Assembly: GCA_023238725.1 (NCBI GenBank)
Contig: CM041531.1
Span: 16,390,643-16,454,642 of the forward strand
Origin: Scortum barcoo
Lineage: Eukaryota; Chordata; Actinopteri; Centrarchiformes; Terapontidae
DNA: 64,000 nt
Direction: 5' to 3'
Position numbers and translations under genes: made by a program. The notes under the pieces were generated by a model. It saw nothing but the letters and a program-made list of their open reading frames with translations, was not told the origin of the DNA and made no database searches. Of this stretch, positions 49,901 to 61,900 are shown piece by piece. How positions within the stretch are numbered: position 1 is the stretch's first letter; every line of letters starts with the position of its first letter.

Positions 49901-52900
49901 CATGGAAGTGGTGCAGTTTATGGTTTAGGGGAATGTGGAGGTTTAAGAAATGATTGTTATAATATAGTGCTTATATACATTTTTTTTGTCACATATCTAC
50001 TATGATTACAGTCAAAGATGAACACCTTGATAGTAGCGATAAAGGGAGGGGAAACTTTACTCAGTTGCTTTCCCCACCCACATTTCCCACCCACTCAATC
50101 AGTGGAATTCAAGTAGAAGCTAATTTACAGGTCATTGCCACCCTCTTTTGGGAATTCAGTGTCAGATCTCGCACGGACGCCTCCTTCGTTCTCGCCCTCC
50201 TGTGTGACACAGACACATTTAGAATCACTTTCTTTGTCTCTCTAAACTTAAAGATTCTATCGGCAACTGACTGTGAATTCCTGTGCTTCTTGATCATGTG
50301 TCTATAGCTCATGCTGCTGATGTGTTTATTGTGCATTATCAGTTGTTCAGTGTGAGAGCAGTAGCTAAATGAAAAGCTAGATAGGATGTGGTTTAGGTAA
50401 TAAAAAGTAAAGTGAAAAGAAGTATATGCAGATGAGCAACTGATTATGCTTTCAAAATAATAAAAAATTACAGTTTTGCATGGCCAAAGGCAAACAAGCT
50501 TGTTTATTCATCCAAAATGTGAGACTGAAAAAAAGACTGAGTTGTGTTACGCTCCCATGTCCCCAACCTGTCTTACTCTCCTCATAGTTCTTCCGTCATC
50601 CATTGATGTTAGGGCACTGGAGGTGGTGTTTGAATAAAACTAGGTTGATTCTTGGTTTCTGTCTTTCCAGGTGACTTTCATGAAGAGGAAGTTTGGTCTG
50701 ATGAAGAAGGCCTATGAGCTGAGTGTCCTGTGTGACTGTGAAATCGCCCTCATCATCTTCAACAGCTCCAACAAGCTGTTCCAGTATGCCAGCACCGACA
50801 TGGACAAAGTCCTATTGAAGTACACTGAGTACAATGAACCCCACGAGAGCAGAACCAACTCTGACATTGTAGAGGTGAGTAGCAGTGTAATTTAGTTCAC
50901 ATGCTAATCTCCACTTCATGTCACAACGTCAGTGCTAGTGTTGTCATTGGAGAGCTTTGACCTTACAAAATCTGGCACTCAGTACAGTCTTGTTTATTTG
51001 AAATGAAATGTAAACTTTTGCTTTCTCTTTACTTTTGGTTGGTGATCTGTTGAAACCTACAGTGCTGTTACACACAGTGTAAATAAAGTTGTGAATGCCA
51101 GCTGAAATGCCTAAATGCAAATATGCATCACTTCCAACAACCTATTTTGCATTAATACTCACAAAATGGTAGAAAGGTTAGAATATTTTATAGATTTAGT
51201 CATTTGAATGTTCAGGAGAGTACATTTTATGTCTGGGAATTTGATAGGTGACCTTTGACATGTCTTAATTTTTCCTATGAACAGTTAGTCAATACAGAGA
51301 AAGAAAAAAGAGAGAAAAAACAGATGGTGACAGAGACAGTAAAACAGAGAGAACCAGCAATAAGGAGAGAGAGTGAGAAAAATCTTCACATTGTGAAACA
51401 TATTATGGTGGATTTACACTCAGACTCTTCTGGGAAGGCTCTTAGGCTGTTTACATCCATTTGGAGGATTAAGGAAGGAAATGATTGCCGTTTGTGTGTT
51501 AGAAAGATGAATTTCTAGAAAGCGCTATGGCTTTCTAGAAAGCGCTATGGCTTTCTAGAAAGCGCTATGGCGCTATGACAGCAGTTGACCAGCTGTTGCT
51601 GCATTTAGTACTATTTACCTTCTTTTAAAATCTGGGGCAGCAGAGTATACATTTTCAAAGACGTTATGTATTTTTGTCATTCGAGGTAACACATAAATGC
51701 TGAGCTTTATATAAACACAAAATGCATGTCAAGATGAGGTGTAACATTAGACAGATGAACAAGGAAAACTTTACTCCACCTATATGAGTTCACTTGCCAG
51801 GTTATAGTATTGCAAAGGAATGAATTTAAGCAATACTGGCCCTGTAACAACTTAGGCATTAGACTCATTTTATTCTGACTTGACCGCAAGAGACAATCAG
51901 GACATAAAGTTATAATCTCAATGATTTTCATATAAATAAATATAAGTCACTATCTATTGTCCAATGATGCAACACGATGTTGACTGAGCCTGTGGCCCAC
52001 TGACAAAAGCCTGCTTCATTTGCAGTATTATGAACCAGGTGTCTGTGTTGACTTTCCGGGAAAAATCACAAGTAGCACAGTTAGGTTTTTAGTAAGGCTT
52101 TTAATAACAGACTTACTCTTCAACTCACCTGTGTGTGAAGTGGCGTTGCTGATTACAGACGATGAAACAGAAACTGAAACTGAAGTGAGATCCAAAAACA
52201 CACCTGCAATTACTGCTTATCACCATAGGTGCCGCAAAAGAGAACAAAATGTAAATCTTCAAGATTATAACTTTAATATGATGGCACTGATTGAAACCTT
52301 GAGGGGAAATTAAGTTCTAAAGATTTCAAAATGATGAAATAATGATGACAACAATTAGCGCTGAAAATTGTGAAACATTTAGTTTGTAGCCGCTGACGAC
52401 TTGATGGTTTATTCATTTAATGATTAAACACGGCAGGATTTTTTAGTAAGGGGATGAAAAGACATAAACGTAAACATTACTTATGACTGTAATCATGCAA
52501 CATCTACCTCATCAGATTTTGAGTGTATTTTGTTCACTTTACCTAGGAAGCGACACAGCAAGATTCTGCAGTTCTGAGACAAAATGGACTTGACTGAGAT
52601 TTTTTCGTCATGAATTGCAGGAAATAGATAAAAGATGACTAACAGTCATCTTTTATTGGTCTTCCAACTTTGGATAATTCAAATCATGCATGAGACACAC
52701 ACCAGTCACAGCTGGCCTACTGGAGATGTTTTTAGTGATAAGATGCAGACCCATTTTGTGGTGTCCTGCAGTATCACTAGGGTAGTGACGCTTGTACTGT
52801 TGCATCATGGTCCCTAAGCAGCACTCTGCTGTCTCTCACAGCATGTACTCATTGCCACTGCCATTAAAAATGAATGGTCATCGTGACTCACGTTCAGGCT

Positions 52901-55900
52901 GTTTATGTAAGCTTCTAATGTGTGTTTGCCTTGCTGAGAGCCCGAATTTACTTCTCCCCCACGCACATACACACACAGCTGGGCTGTACCAAATGCAAAC
53001 TGTCAGCTGTAAAGGAAGCGCGACTTCCCAAGCTAACTGTATTTATTTTCAGAGTGCTTCTTTGCCCCTCCTGAAACAAAGGAGCTTCAGTGTTGAGTTT
53101 GTTTCAGGATACCGCAGGCGTGTTTTCCAGCAGATTTCTTTCATCCCTCACTGGTTTCTATCTTACTAAAATCACAGACTCTTAACCTTCCCAAGTAAAT
53201 CTGACATAGTTTCTCAAATGGAATAAGACTGTAAAAACAAACCAAAGCCAATATAGTCTTAGTGATGAACAGGAACATATATGTGAAACTGTAAAGCCTC
53301 TCCAAAAACCACAACTGAATGCTGCATTCATCCTCTAAGGTGTGTCAACAGTAGTCGTAGAGGTTGTTCACATGCATCACTGATATTGTCCATGATGATT
53401 CCAAATGTCTATTCGCCTGCTGCAAACCACAGACAGACACCTGTGTCAGCTCTGTGAGCCATAATGCAACTTGATTTGCCTGCTTTGAGCCCTTATTTGT
53501 TTTTTCCCCACAAATGTCACGCAGTCAGACAACCTGGTTAAAACAAAGCCTGGAAAGTGAGAGGTCGATATTTTACATATTGGTAAGTCCATTTGCAACA
53601 TTTAAGCATGAAATTTGACTATGTGTAAAATAATACTCCACCGGCTACAAGAGGCTTCCATGCTGAGAGGGACTGGCAGAAAGTCTCTGTGGAAACATAA
53701 TATTTACTGATCATTATCTCTCTGGAACAAACACACAAATTTACACATCCATCATACACTGTAGATCTTTAATTTGTTTGGCAGTTAAGCATAATTTTCA
53801 AAGGAGGATGCATTTTTTTTATATTTGAGTGTATTTGTGGGAACAATGGCTGGACTTTTCCCATGACTGACTGATACCTGAGGGCCAATGATGCTTCAAG
53901 AATTTATTCGTCAATAACAACATGAAATCATTGCCAATGAAATTCTTAAGTATCTTGCTTCCCTGCAACCATGCTTAAGAATATAATAAAACACTCAAAC
54001 AAGGGAAAATAGATTAAAATATATAAAAAAAAAAAAATATAGAAATAAAGAAATAAATAATAGCACAGAAGAATAATAAAAAAATATAGAAATAAATAAT
54101 AGTACAAGAATTTAAATTAAACTATTTAGATATGAATATTACAACTAAGAAAATATGCAACTTGAAGAGAACAGTGCAATGTAAGTGATTGAAGTTTTTA
54201 TTGAAGGTGTTATTGTTTTATGACTTTTTAGAGTTTAAAAGTCTTATGTAATCAGATATGCTGTCTTGGTTGCGTAGCTGTTGTATTAACTTGTTTACTG
54301 TGGGGCAGTACCAGCCAGGGAAGTGTCATAATATCGTATAACTTGAGTTAAGTTTTTCCTTTTTCAACAACTGCACAGTTATCCACCATTGGTGTTGTAA
54401 TGTAAAAATGTGACATTTAAGGAAATAGTCTTATTTGCTTTTTTACTGGGAGTTAAATAGATAGTTAAATAGATAACACTCTCATGTCTATATGGAACTG
54501 ACCAAAAAGTAGTCCCTCACTTAATGCCATGTGAAACAGTGTGTCCTGTTTCTATACTTTGTTTTTTTGTACAGACTAAGCAAACAAGATGTCATGTGTT
54601 ATTGAGCTTATAGATGTGGGAGGGCGAACCTTGTGGGCAGAGCCAGGCTGGCTGTTTCCCTGTCTCCAGTCTTAATTTAAGCCAAGTTATGCTAATTGGC
54701 TGCTGACAGCTTTAACTTCATATTTACTGTACAGATGTGAGAGTAATATTGATCTCAATGTGGATCTGGCAACTTTTAGGTCCCCCATTAGCTTTTTTTT
54801 TCATTATTTTTTATTAACTCTAGCAACTAATCTCTTGAGTAGAGTTGCCAGTATTTCTTAGTGAATATTATCTCTTGTGGTTGTGGCTTTCTGGACTGAT
54901 TGTGTTTAATAAAGGAGACAAATCAGCAGCCCCATCAGTTGACCAATCATCACCAGACTTGAATGAGCTGTGAATGTTCACATATTGTTTGTCAAGGAAA
55001 GGAAATAGTCAGCAACAGTTATCAATCTTCTCATCTAAGTCTCGGCAAGAAAGTTAATGTTGTCTGTCTCTTTACAACATTCAGCATTTGGGACACTGTG
55101 CTGTTAAGTTTGTATACCACTTGGAAAACAAAGCCAGCTTGCCATTCTAGGTACTTTTTGACCAGACTTTTTAATCACATTTGTTTACACACACACAATA
55201 TTGTGTTTGTTCCACATTATATAGGGTAAGTCTAACTAGCATTAGCTGTCTCTCTTTCTTTGATCCAGTTGTGGTGCTTGCAGATGACTGAAACCTTGAA
55301 AACTCACACCAGTGAGTAGTCCTGTATCCTCAATACTCTGCAGTGGAATTTGAATCAAGGCAAAAAGTAATGTATAGAGTAAGTGTTATGTGAGTAATAC
55401 GCAAGTAAAACACCAAGCAGCGAGTCTCAATGTAGAAATTGGACCAATATTACAAACTACTGCCTACTCCACAAAGATTTGTTAGTTATTAGTACCAGTA
55501 ATGTCATTTGGAGCCAAAATGTATTAACATATATTGATCCCTTAGCAGAAGTAAGTTTCAATTTTGGTTTGACTTTAAACAATAAAAGTCTTTCGAAATA
55601 CCCTCTACAGATCTATCTCCATATGTGGGAGATGAAAGTGTAATGTCAACCTGAGATGAAGGTGGATGCCAGGAAAGCTTTTTTTTTAAATGATTATGGT
55701 CTGCCAGCTAAAACAACTACAAAGTCCTAACTGGTCAGCTAATTTCATTGACAGATTACTTTTGTCATAATAATGAGACAGGTTAGTGTGCAGCAGAGTT
55801 GAGTTTCAGCAACAACAGAGCAGCCGTCCAAGGTATGCAGTGCTGTCATTTGGGCCCGCAAAGCCCAGAGATGAATGAGAATCATAACAGTAAGTGAAAA

Positions 55901-58900
55901 CTACAATAGACTGAAACCTGACACTGTGGCGTACAGCAGAGCGGTTGATTAGGTTTAGTTCAAGTATAGTATGATAGATGCTTCATAAAAAAAATATGTG
56001 GAAACTGTGTGGAGTGGCCTTTGAAAGTGTGAGAGCTGAGCTTATCTGCCAGAGATGTGTCGAATCACATCTCAAACACTCCCCTCGCGTGCCCTATTCT
56101 TAGCCTATAGGGCAATCACCCAACTGGAAAAGACTCACTCTAGGGAAAGAGGGGGCCTTATTTTGTCTTTGATGCAGCCCCAACAGCAACAAGACATCAC
56201 CCTCACATGTTAAGATGCTTTACGTAGCAGCTTGTGCCTCATGGTGGCAATGATCTACATGCCTTTGGAGATCCTCTAAAGCTGCCTTTGACATTTGAGA
56301 TGATAAAGAGATGCACACCCTCATCCCCTAACAGACACTTTAAGACAGTCATCAGTGCCCAGACATGATGTAGTGGTTTAAACCAGAATTTCTGGAGCCA
56401 CATATAGCCCAGTGGGTCTTGGACCAAATACCTCAAACCCTCCTCTCCTTGGCCGGCTCTGTGTCCATCTGTGCCCTCATACTCTCCATTCTCTAAAGAA
56501 AACAACGTCTTTGACAAAGGCATGAAACACTTACTGTAAAGACCGATCAAATGATCAAATGATTGGTAAACAGCTGTTTTCTAAAAGACCCTTCCCTCCC
56601 CTTTGACTGTAAGGTCAAGCAGAGTTTACGCCTGACTCAGAGAATGATTGCACAGTAACAAACAGCTGATGCTGAGCAAACTTCATATCTCATAATATGG
56701 CTCATTTATCCTTACATCATTAGTTCATTACTCTGAACGTCAATGCTGGAACGCTGCCTTTTGCTCTGGAGTTGCGTAAACTTACTGTAATAGTTGTAGT
56801 GAATTTAATGGCTTACATATACCTTCATGTGAAGGTATTTTACAGGTTACAATGGAGCAAATGGGACATCAGCATCAGAGTGTTTTTTTATCACATGACA
56901 GACATTTTTGCCCTAACAGAATGGCCACAGTACTTGTATATGATATCTCGATACAGTACCCCCCAGCTTGTTGTGATAAAACTTATACTTGATACTGCAG
57001 AGCTGTAATGTAGCAGGAGCAGGACCTTTGCTTTTACTGGAGTGGTGCAATGAATAAGAAGTGCATGTTACGACCTAATTAGTATGTAGGAACACCAGAC
57101 TTTTGTGTCTTTGCTGAAAAGAACGCACAGTATGATTTTTCCAGCTTTCTCCAACAATGTAGTCCTTTTCACACTGTAAAAAATATTCTTTCACCTGAAC
57201 TCTGTGTGTCAATATGTATGTCAGAGTCATATCATCTGACTCACTAATGGAAAATTTCCTTGTCACCTGTCATTTTGACTAATAGCAGATAATTGCTGGC
57301 ACTGTTACACAGTCACGAACATAATGTACCATCCCATAATTAGACAAAATTGCATAATTGTCCAACAGCGGGTCCACCAAATAAATAATAAACTGACTGT
57401 CAGGTTCAAGGAAAGCTTGTCGTGAAAAGCCAAATACTGCGTGTGTCCTTTGATGCAACTTGATGTTTTACTGGAGTGTCGAGCTTGTGACTTCTTAAGT
57501 GGTCACCAGTTGTTAAAATGTAGTTTCAGGCCTGCGGTGAAAATAGACTCATGAGTGTGTATTTACGCCTACTAACTACCAGTGTCTGAGAATGCAAAGG
57601 ACATGTGGTGGACAGACAGTCAGCTGGTTGCTGCGTCGGTCTGTCAGTCCATCCCTTTCACGCTATGATGTGTAATGCAATGAGGAGCAGAGATGAGATG
57701 ATGGATACCAGAGAAGTGATGTCATTGTCCGGGCTCGCATGATGTTGCTATGATTTGATTGCTTACAGTGACTCCTCCAACAAAAGTCCAGGTGCTATAA
57801 ATTAACATCCATCAATTCATCTGTCTGTGTTCTAAACAAATTATCTAAACATAATCTTTCTAAACCAGCTGAACAATGCCAATTCCTTGATTGGCTTCTT
57901 TTTATTTACAGTGGAAATTACATCTGTTTTGTAATATGATGCATTCAACATTTTGAATTTAAATATATATTCATATTTGAAATGTTCTTAATCTATGTTT
58001 TTTTGTCCATTCCACTCTATGGACTGAAAGCTGCTGTGATCAATGTTTTTTTGTTAACAATGGATCATATAACTATGTGTAATATGAGAGGCGGTGCTTG
58101 TAGCGATGAACCCATAGATAATTATCAGTCAACTTTGCAGTTGCACATGCAGCTCCTGGAGCCTTTCAGCTGTTTGTTTTCATTTTACAGCCCACAAGAG
58201 GAGTGACTACTAGAATAACATTCATCAGGTGGACACACAATAGACAAAAGATTTCAGAAAAACAAAGCTGTGATGATTTCATGATTTAAAACCAAAGAAC
58301 TTGCAGCTTTATGATGATATGATGTGGTTTGCTGTGTAAAGGCAGGGGTCTGAGTTATCAAATGGCAGATATGTTAAAGATGTGATGCGATGTCAAGAAG
58401 CTCATATGATCCCAGTATGTAACAATGACAATAAGGCTTCACGAAACTACGAGCAGCATACTGATGCAATGATGTACAATTGTTATGACAGAGCATGACA
58501 AACTGTTGAATGATCGTCAGCATCCCCAACCCTCGCCTTGCTCTTTCAAAAATGATTTATTGATTTCTCTGATGATAATTTATCATAATATTAAAACCTT
58601 TTGTGGTGTGAGCTTCCACATAAATCTGGTTTCCTAAACAGAGAGAGGTTTCTGACAACATTAATATTACAAGTTCCACATAAACAACAAAAAGTGCTGG
58701 AAATCCATGAAAGTGCTTGAATTTTAATGTAGTATCTCAAAGGTTTGAAAAGTGCTTAGATTTTGAATAAAGTGCTTGAAACTGCTTGAAATGCTAATTA
58801 AATTAATCTAATAAGGGGTTAGGGTTATTGTTATTTGACAGAATGGTTTGCTTTTTAGATAAAGAAATAATATAAGTCAGAGAGAGCCTAATTGATTTTA

Positions 58901-61900
58901 GTATAATTTGCCTGGAAATGCTGGAAAATGCATGAAAAGTGCCTGCATTTGACTTTGTTAAATGTGAAAGAACCCTTATTTATATCGGTAACAATAACAA
59001 CACTGAGTAAAAATGATCATATTTGTTCGTGACTGATGATACCTGCACACCTCTATAAAGGACCTTCACTGACAATGCTTCCCCATGACCTTAGCTTTGC
59101 CATCACAACTTCATGCCTGACCAGGGACTTTACCATAGGTGTAACTGTAACCTCAGCTGATGTTAAGACAAAACAGCATTTTCTTTTCCAGGACTGCCTT
59201 CCTGCAGCACTGTGGATTTGCCTCAGTTGTGCTGCTAACAGTAATATGATTGTGTACAGACAGAAGAGTTTGTGCTAATTAATTTCATCTGACGGCTATA
59301 TCTCTGTGGTACTCTTTGCCTTTTTATTTCTCTTTCTATCCATCCTTCACCACTATAAACATCCAACCAAGCCCAAAGTTGTTTCAGACTCGCTATAAAA
59401 ATATCTGCGTACTCCAGTCCATTGTGTTTGTGTGGCGTGAATATAGATGAGTAAGTCTGTAATGTGGAGCAGCATCTCTCTGGAGGGAGACTACTGTGAA
59501 TGTCACCACCGCTCAGATCAGCCTTTGTCTGTAGCGCTGCTCCAAAGCTCATACAGGGAAACAAACTTTTAGACACTCAGGAGTAAAATAATGTAGGAAG
59601 GTGATATTTGGCTATCGCATGAATGCAGCTGCCCAACTACTGGACATGCAAAACATGAATGCGTTATTGGAATTCCCATATTATTGAAATGATTGGCCTC
59701 AGATCAGTAATGCCCAGAAAATAATCAAGTAGGTGGTTTAGTGCCTTGAATCTTGTTGAATCTGACCATTTGACCTTATTCAGAATGTGAATTAAACCAA
59801 CATTTGTACAGGTAAAAGAAAACCTCCTGTGAGCTGTTGTCAGACTGTCAGGCAGATGGAGACAGCTGGCACCTTGACACCTTGCGGGGGAGTCACAAAA
59901 AATAGATAATGTCTAAATAACCAAACAGTGACAATTTTTTTAAATGTGCATTTTACCACAGGGTCATAATGTTTCTGTATTGAGTACAACTGTAAAGCAT
60001 CCCTTTCATTTGCAGACTTGAGACTCATCAGTTTAAAGTGATCAGTTTCAACTTGACTCTATTTATATTTGTGGTTATTATTATTATTTTGTCCTTGTTT
60101 CTCTCTGATTTCTGTAACAAAGGTCTTTGTGAGGAAAATGCTGAACTCGTGTTTCAAAGCTGTACACGCTCTGTAAATTGTATTATATTGTGGTCTGTAA
60201 TGACAGACTTTCCCATCAAGAAGAATTTATAAAAAACGAGATATGTAAATCATTTTCAACCAACTGGCTTATTGTGATTTATGTAATGCTCTCTGCTCTC
60301 AGTGGTCAGGTTCCCTCTCACTGATAAATGTGGCTTTATTATCAATTACAGGCCACTTTAAGCTGCTCCGAAAATCTGTTGATGTTGTTACAATTTTCTA
60401 CTTTTATACAAATGCTTTTTCATCGGTCTCTCCCCCTGTGTCTCTCTTACCCACAGGCCCTGAACAAAAAGGAGCACAGAGGGTGTGACAGCCCCGATGG
60501 TGACGCCTCCTACGTCCTCACTCCCAATACTGAGGAGAAATACAAGAAGATTAATGAGGAGTTTGACAACATGATGAAGAGTCATAAAATTGTAAGTTGT
60601 ATTGTGGTTTATTGATGTTTTTCTCCAGTTACACATATTACATACACCCACTCTTTTTCTTTCTTTCTTTCTTTCTTTTTCTTTTTTGGCATCTTCCGCA
60701 CTTTTGGCTCTGAAGTCCAATTGTTTTTGAGATTTTTTAGGATTCAGCACGACATGTCAGTCAGCTAGTGATCACATGCTCAGCTGCTTTGGTGAGGCAC
60801 AAAAACAGAAATTTAGAACAGAAGAGGGAAAAATAAAACAGAACAAAAACTGATTGTGACTGATTACTGTACTGTACTGATTGTGACTTATTAAGTATTG
60901 TACTCTGGTACTGATGAAGCTCATGTTGACATTTCTTTATCCATCTCTTCCTCTTAAGTCCACGGGCCTTCCACAGCAGAACTTCATGCATGTAGCACCA
61001 GGCAGTATGTCGTACAGCCCCGGTGCTGGAGGAGGAGGAGTGACCTCCCAAGCTCTAGCTGCAGCCACTGCAGCTCTAGCTGACAGTGGGATCCTCTCCT
61101 CGCCTCACACACACCTCCACAGAATCTCTCCACAAAGACCTCCCAGCACTGGGAACGCAGGTGTGTGTGCTTACTATTCCAGGGAAAGACAGATCAAAAG
61201 ATATTTGCCTTGCTCTTTGGTAAATATATCTCAGAGACAGATGACAAACTGGTGGAAAAAGAAATCAAATAACAATCAGTGTGTGTGTTTGGTTATCCTC
61301 AGGTGGCCTGCAGGGTAGTTCTGATCTGACTCTGCATAATGGGTCTGGATCAGTTGGTATGTATCAAAAACAAAACTCTGACAAAAGTCTTTACAAAGGT
61401 TTACCCTTGACCCACACCATTACCATAAGTACTTAAATATGTAATTCAACACAAAACAATTTTTCAGAGAGAAGTTTTAATTTAACAAGTAAAATAAGCC
61501 TCATTCATCAATCTGTTGATCTTCATTAAAAATCCCGCCTCTCCTCTGCTCTCGTCTCCTCTCTTTTCCTCTCCTCTGCTCCCTCCCTTCTCCCTCTCTC
61601 TCTCTCTCTGTCACTGCCAGTCTGCAGTCATGTTGTTCAGCGTCCAACAGATCAGGCCAGTTACTGTTGGGAAGTCTTCTTTTTAATAACAAAGTACAAC
61701 CTAGTAGTGTGCCTGACAGTTACGTAACTGTTTCACATTCATGTTATTATATTATGTTTAATATTGTACTGGTTGTTGTAGCGGTGCCATGAGTTTTGCA
61801 GACAGTTTCTCTGAGAACATCTAACAGAAAAGAATCACGACAACTCTAATTGCAAAGAAATATCAGTGAATTTACTGCTAATACAATGTAAATAACAGTC

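Larger units (their letters stand above)
50875..60456. other. mef2a intron between the MEF2 domain and alpha exon (9.6 kb)
   Basis: Holds a triple 20-bp tandem repeat (51512-51571), dispersed repeat fragments (54415-55065, 58680-58980) and A-rich runs. In other vertebrates the mutually exclusive alpha-2 exon lies in this region. I looked for its TLRKKG start and did not find it. Confidence 0.45.

Noticed and set aside
52020..52313. 97-residue open frame with a possible acceptor before it
   Set aside because: No matching donor, no recognised homology, and not similar to any MEF2 exon despite ending in ETLRGN.
59036..59278. 80-residue open frame in the mef2a alpha intron
   Set aside because: No splice support and no homology recognised.
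61501..61692. Minus-strand frame rich in Arg/Glu
   Set aside because: Produced by a TC-rich run in the mef2a intron.
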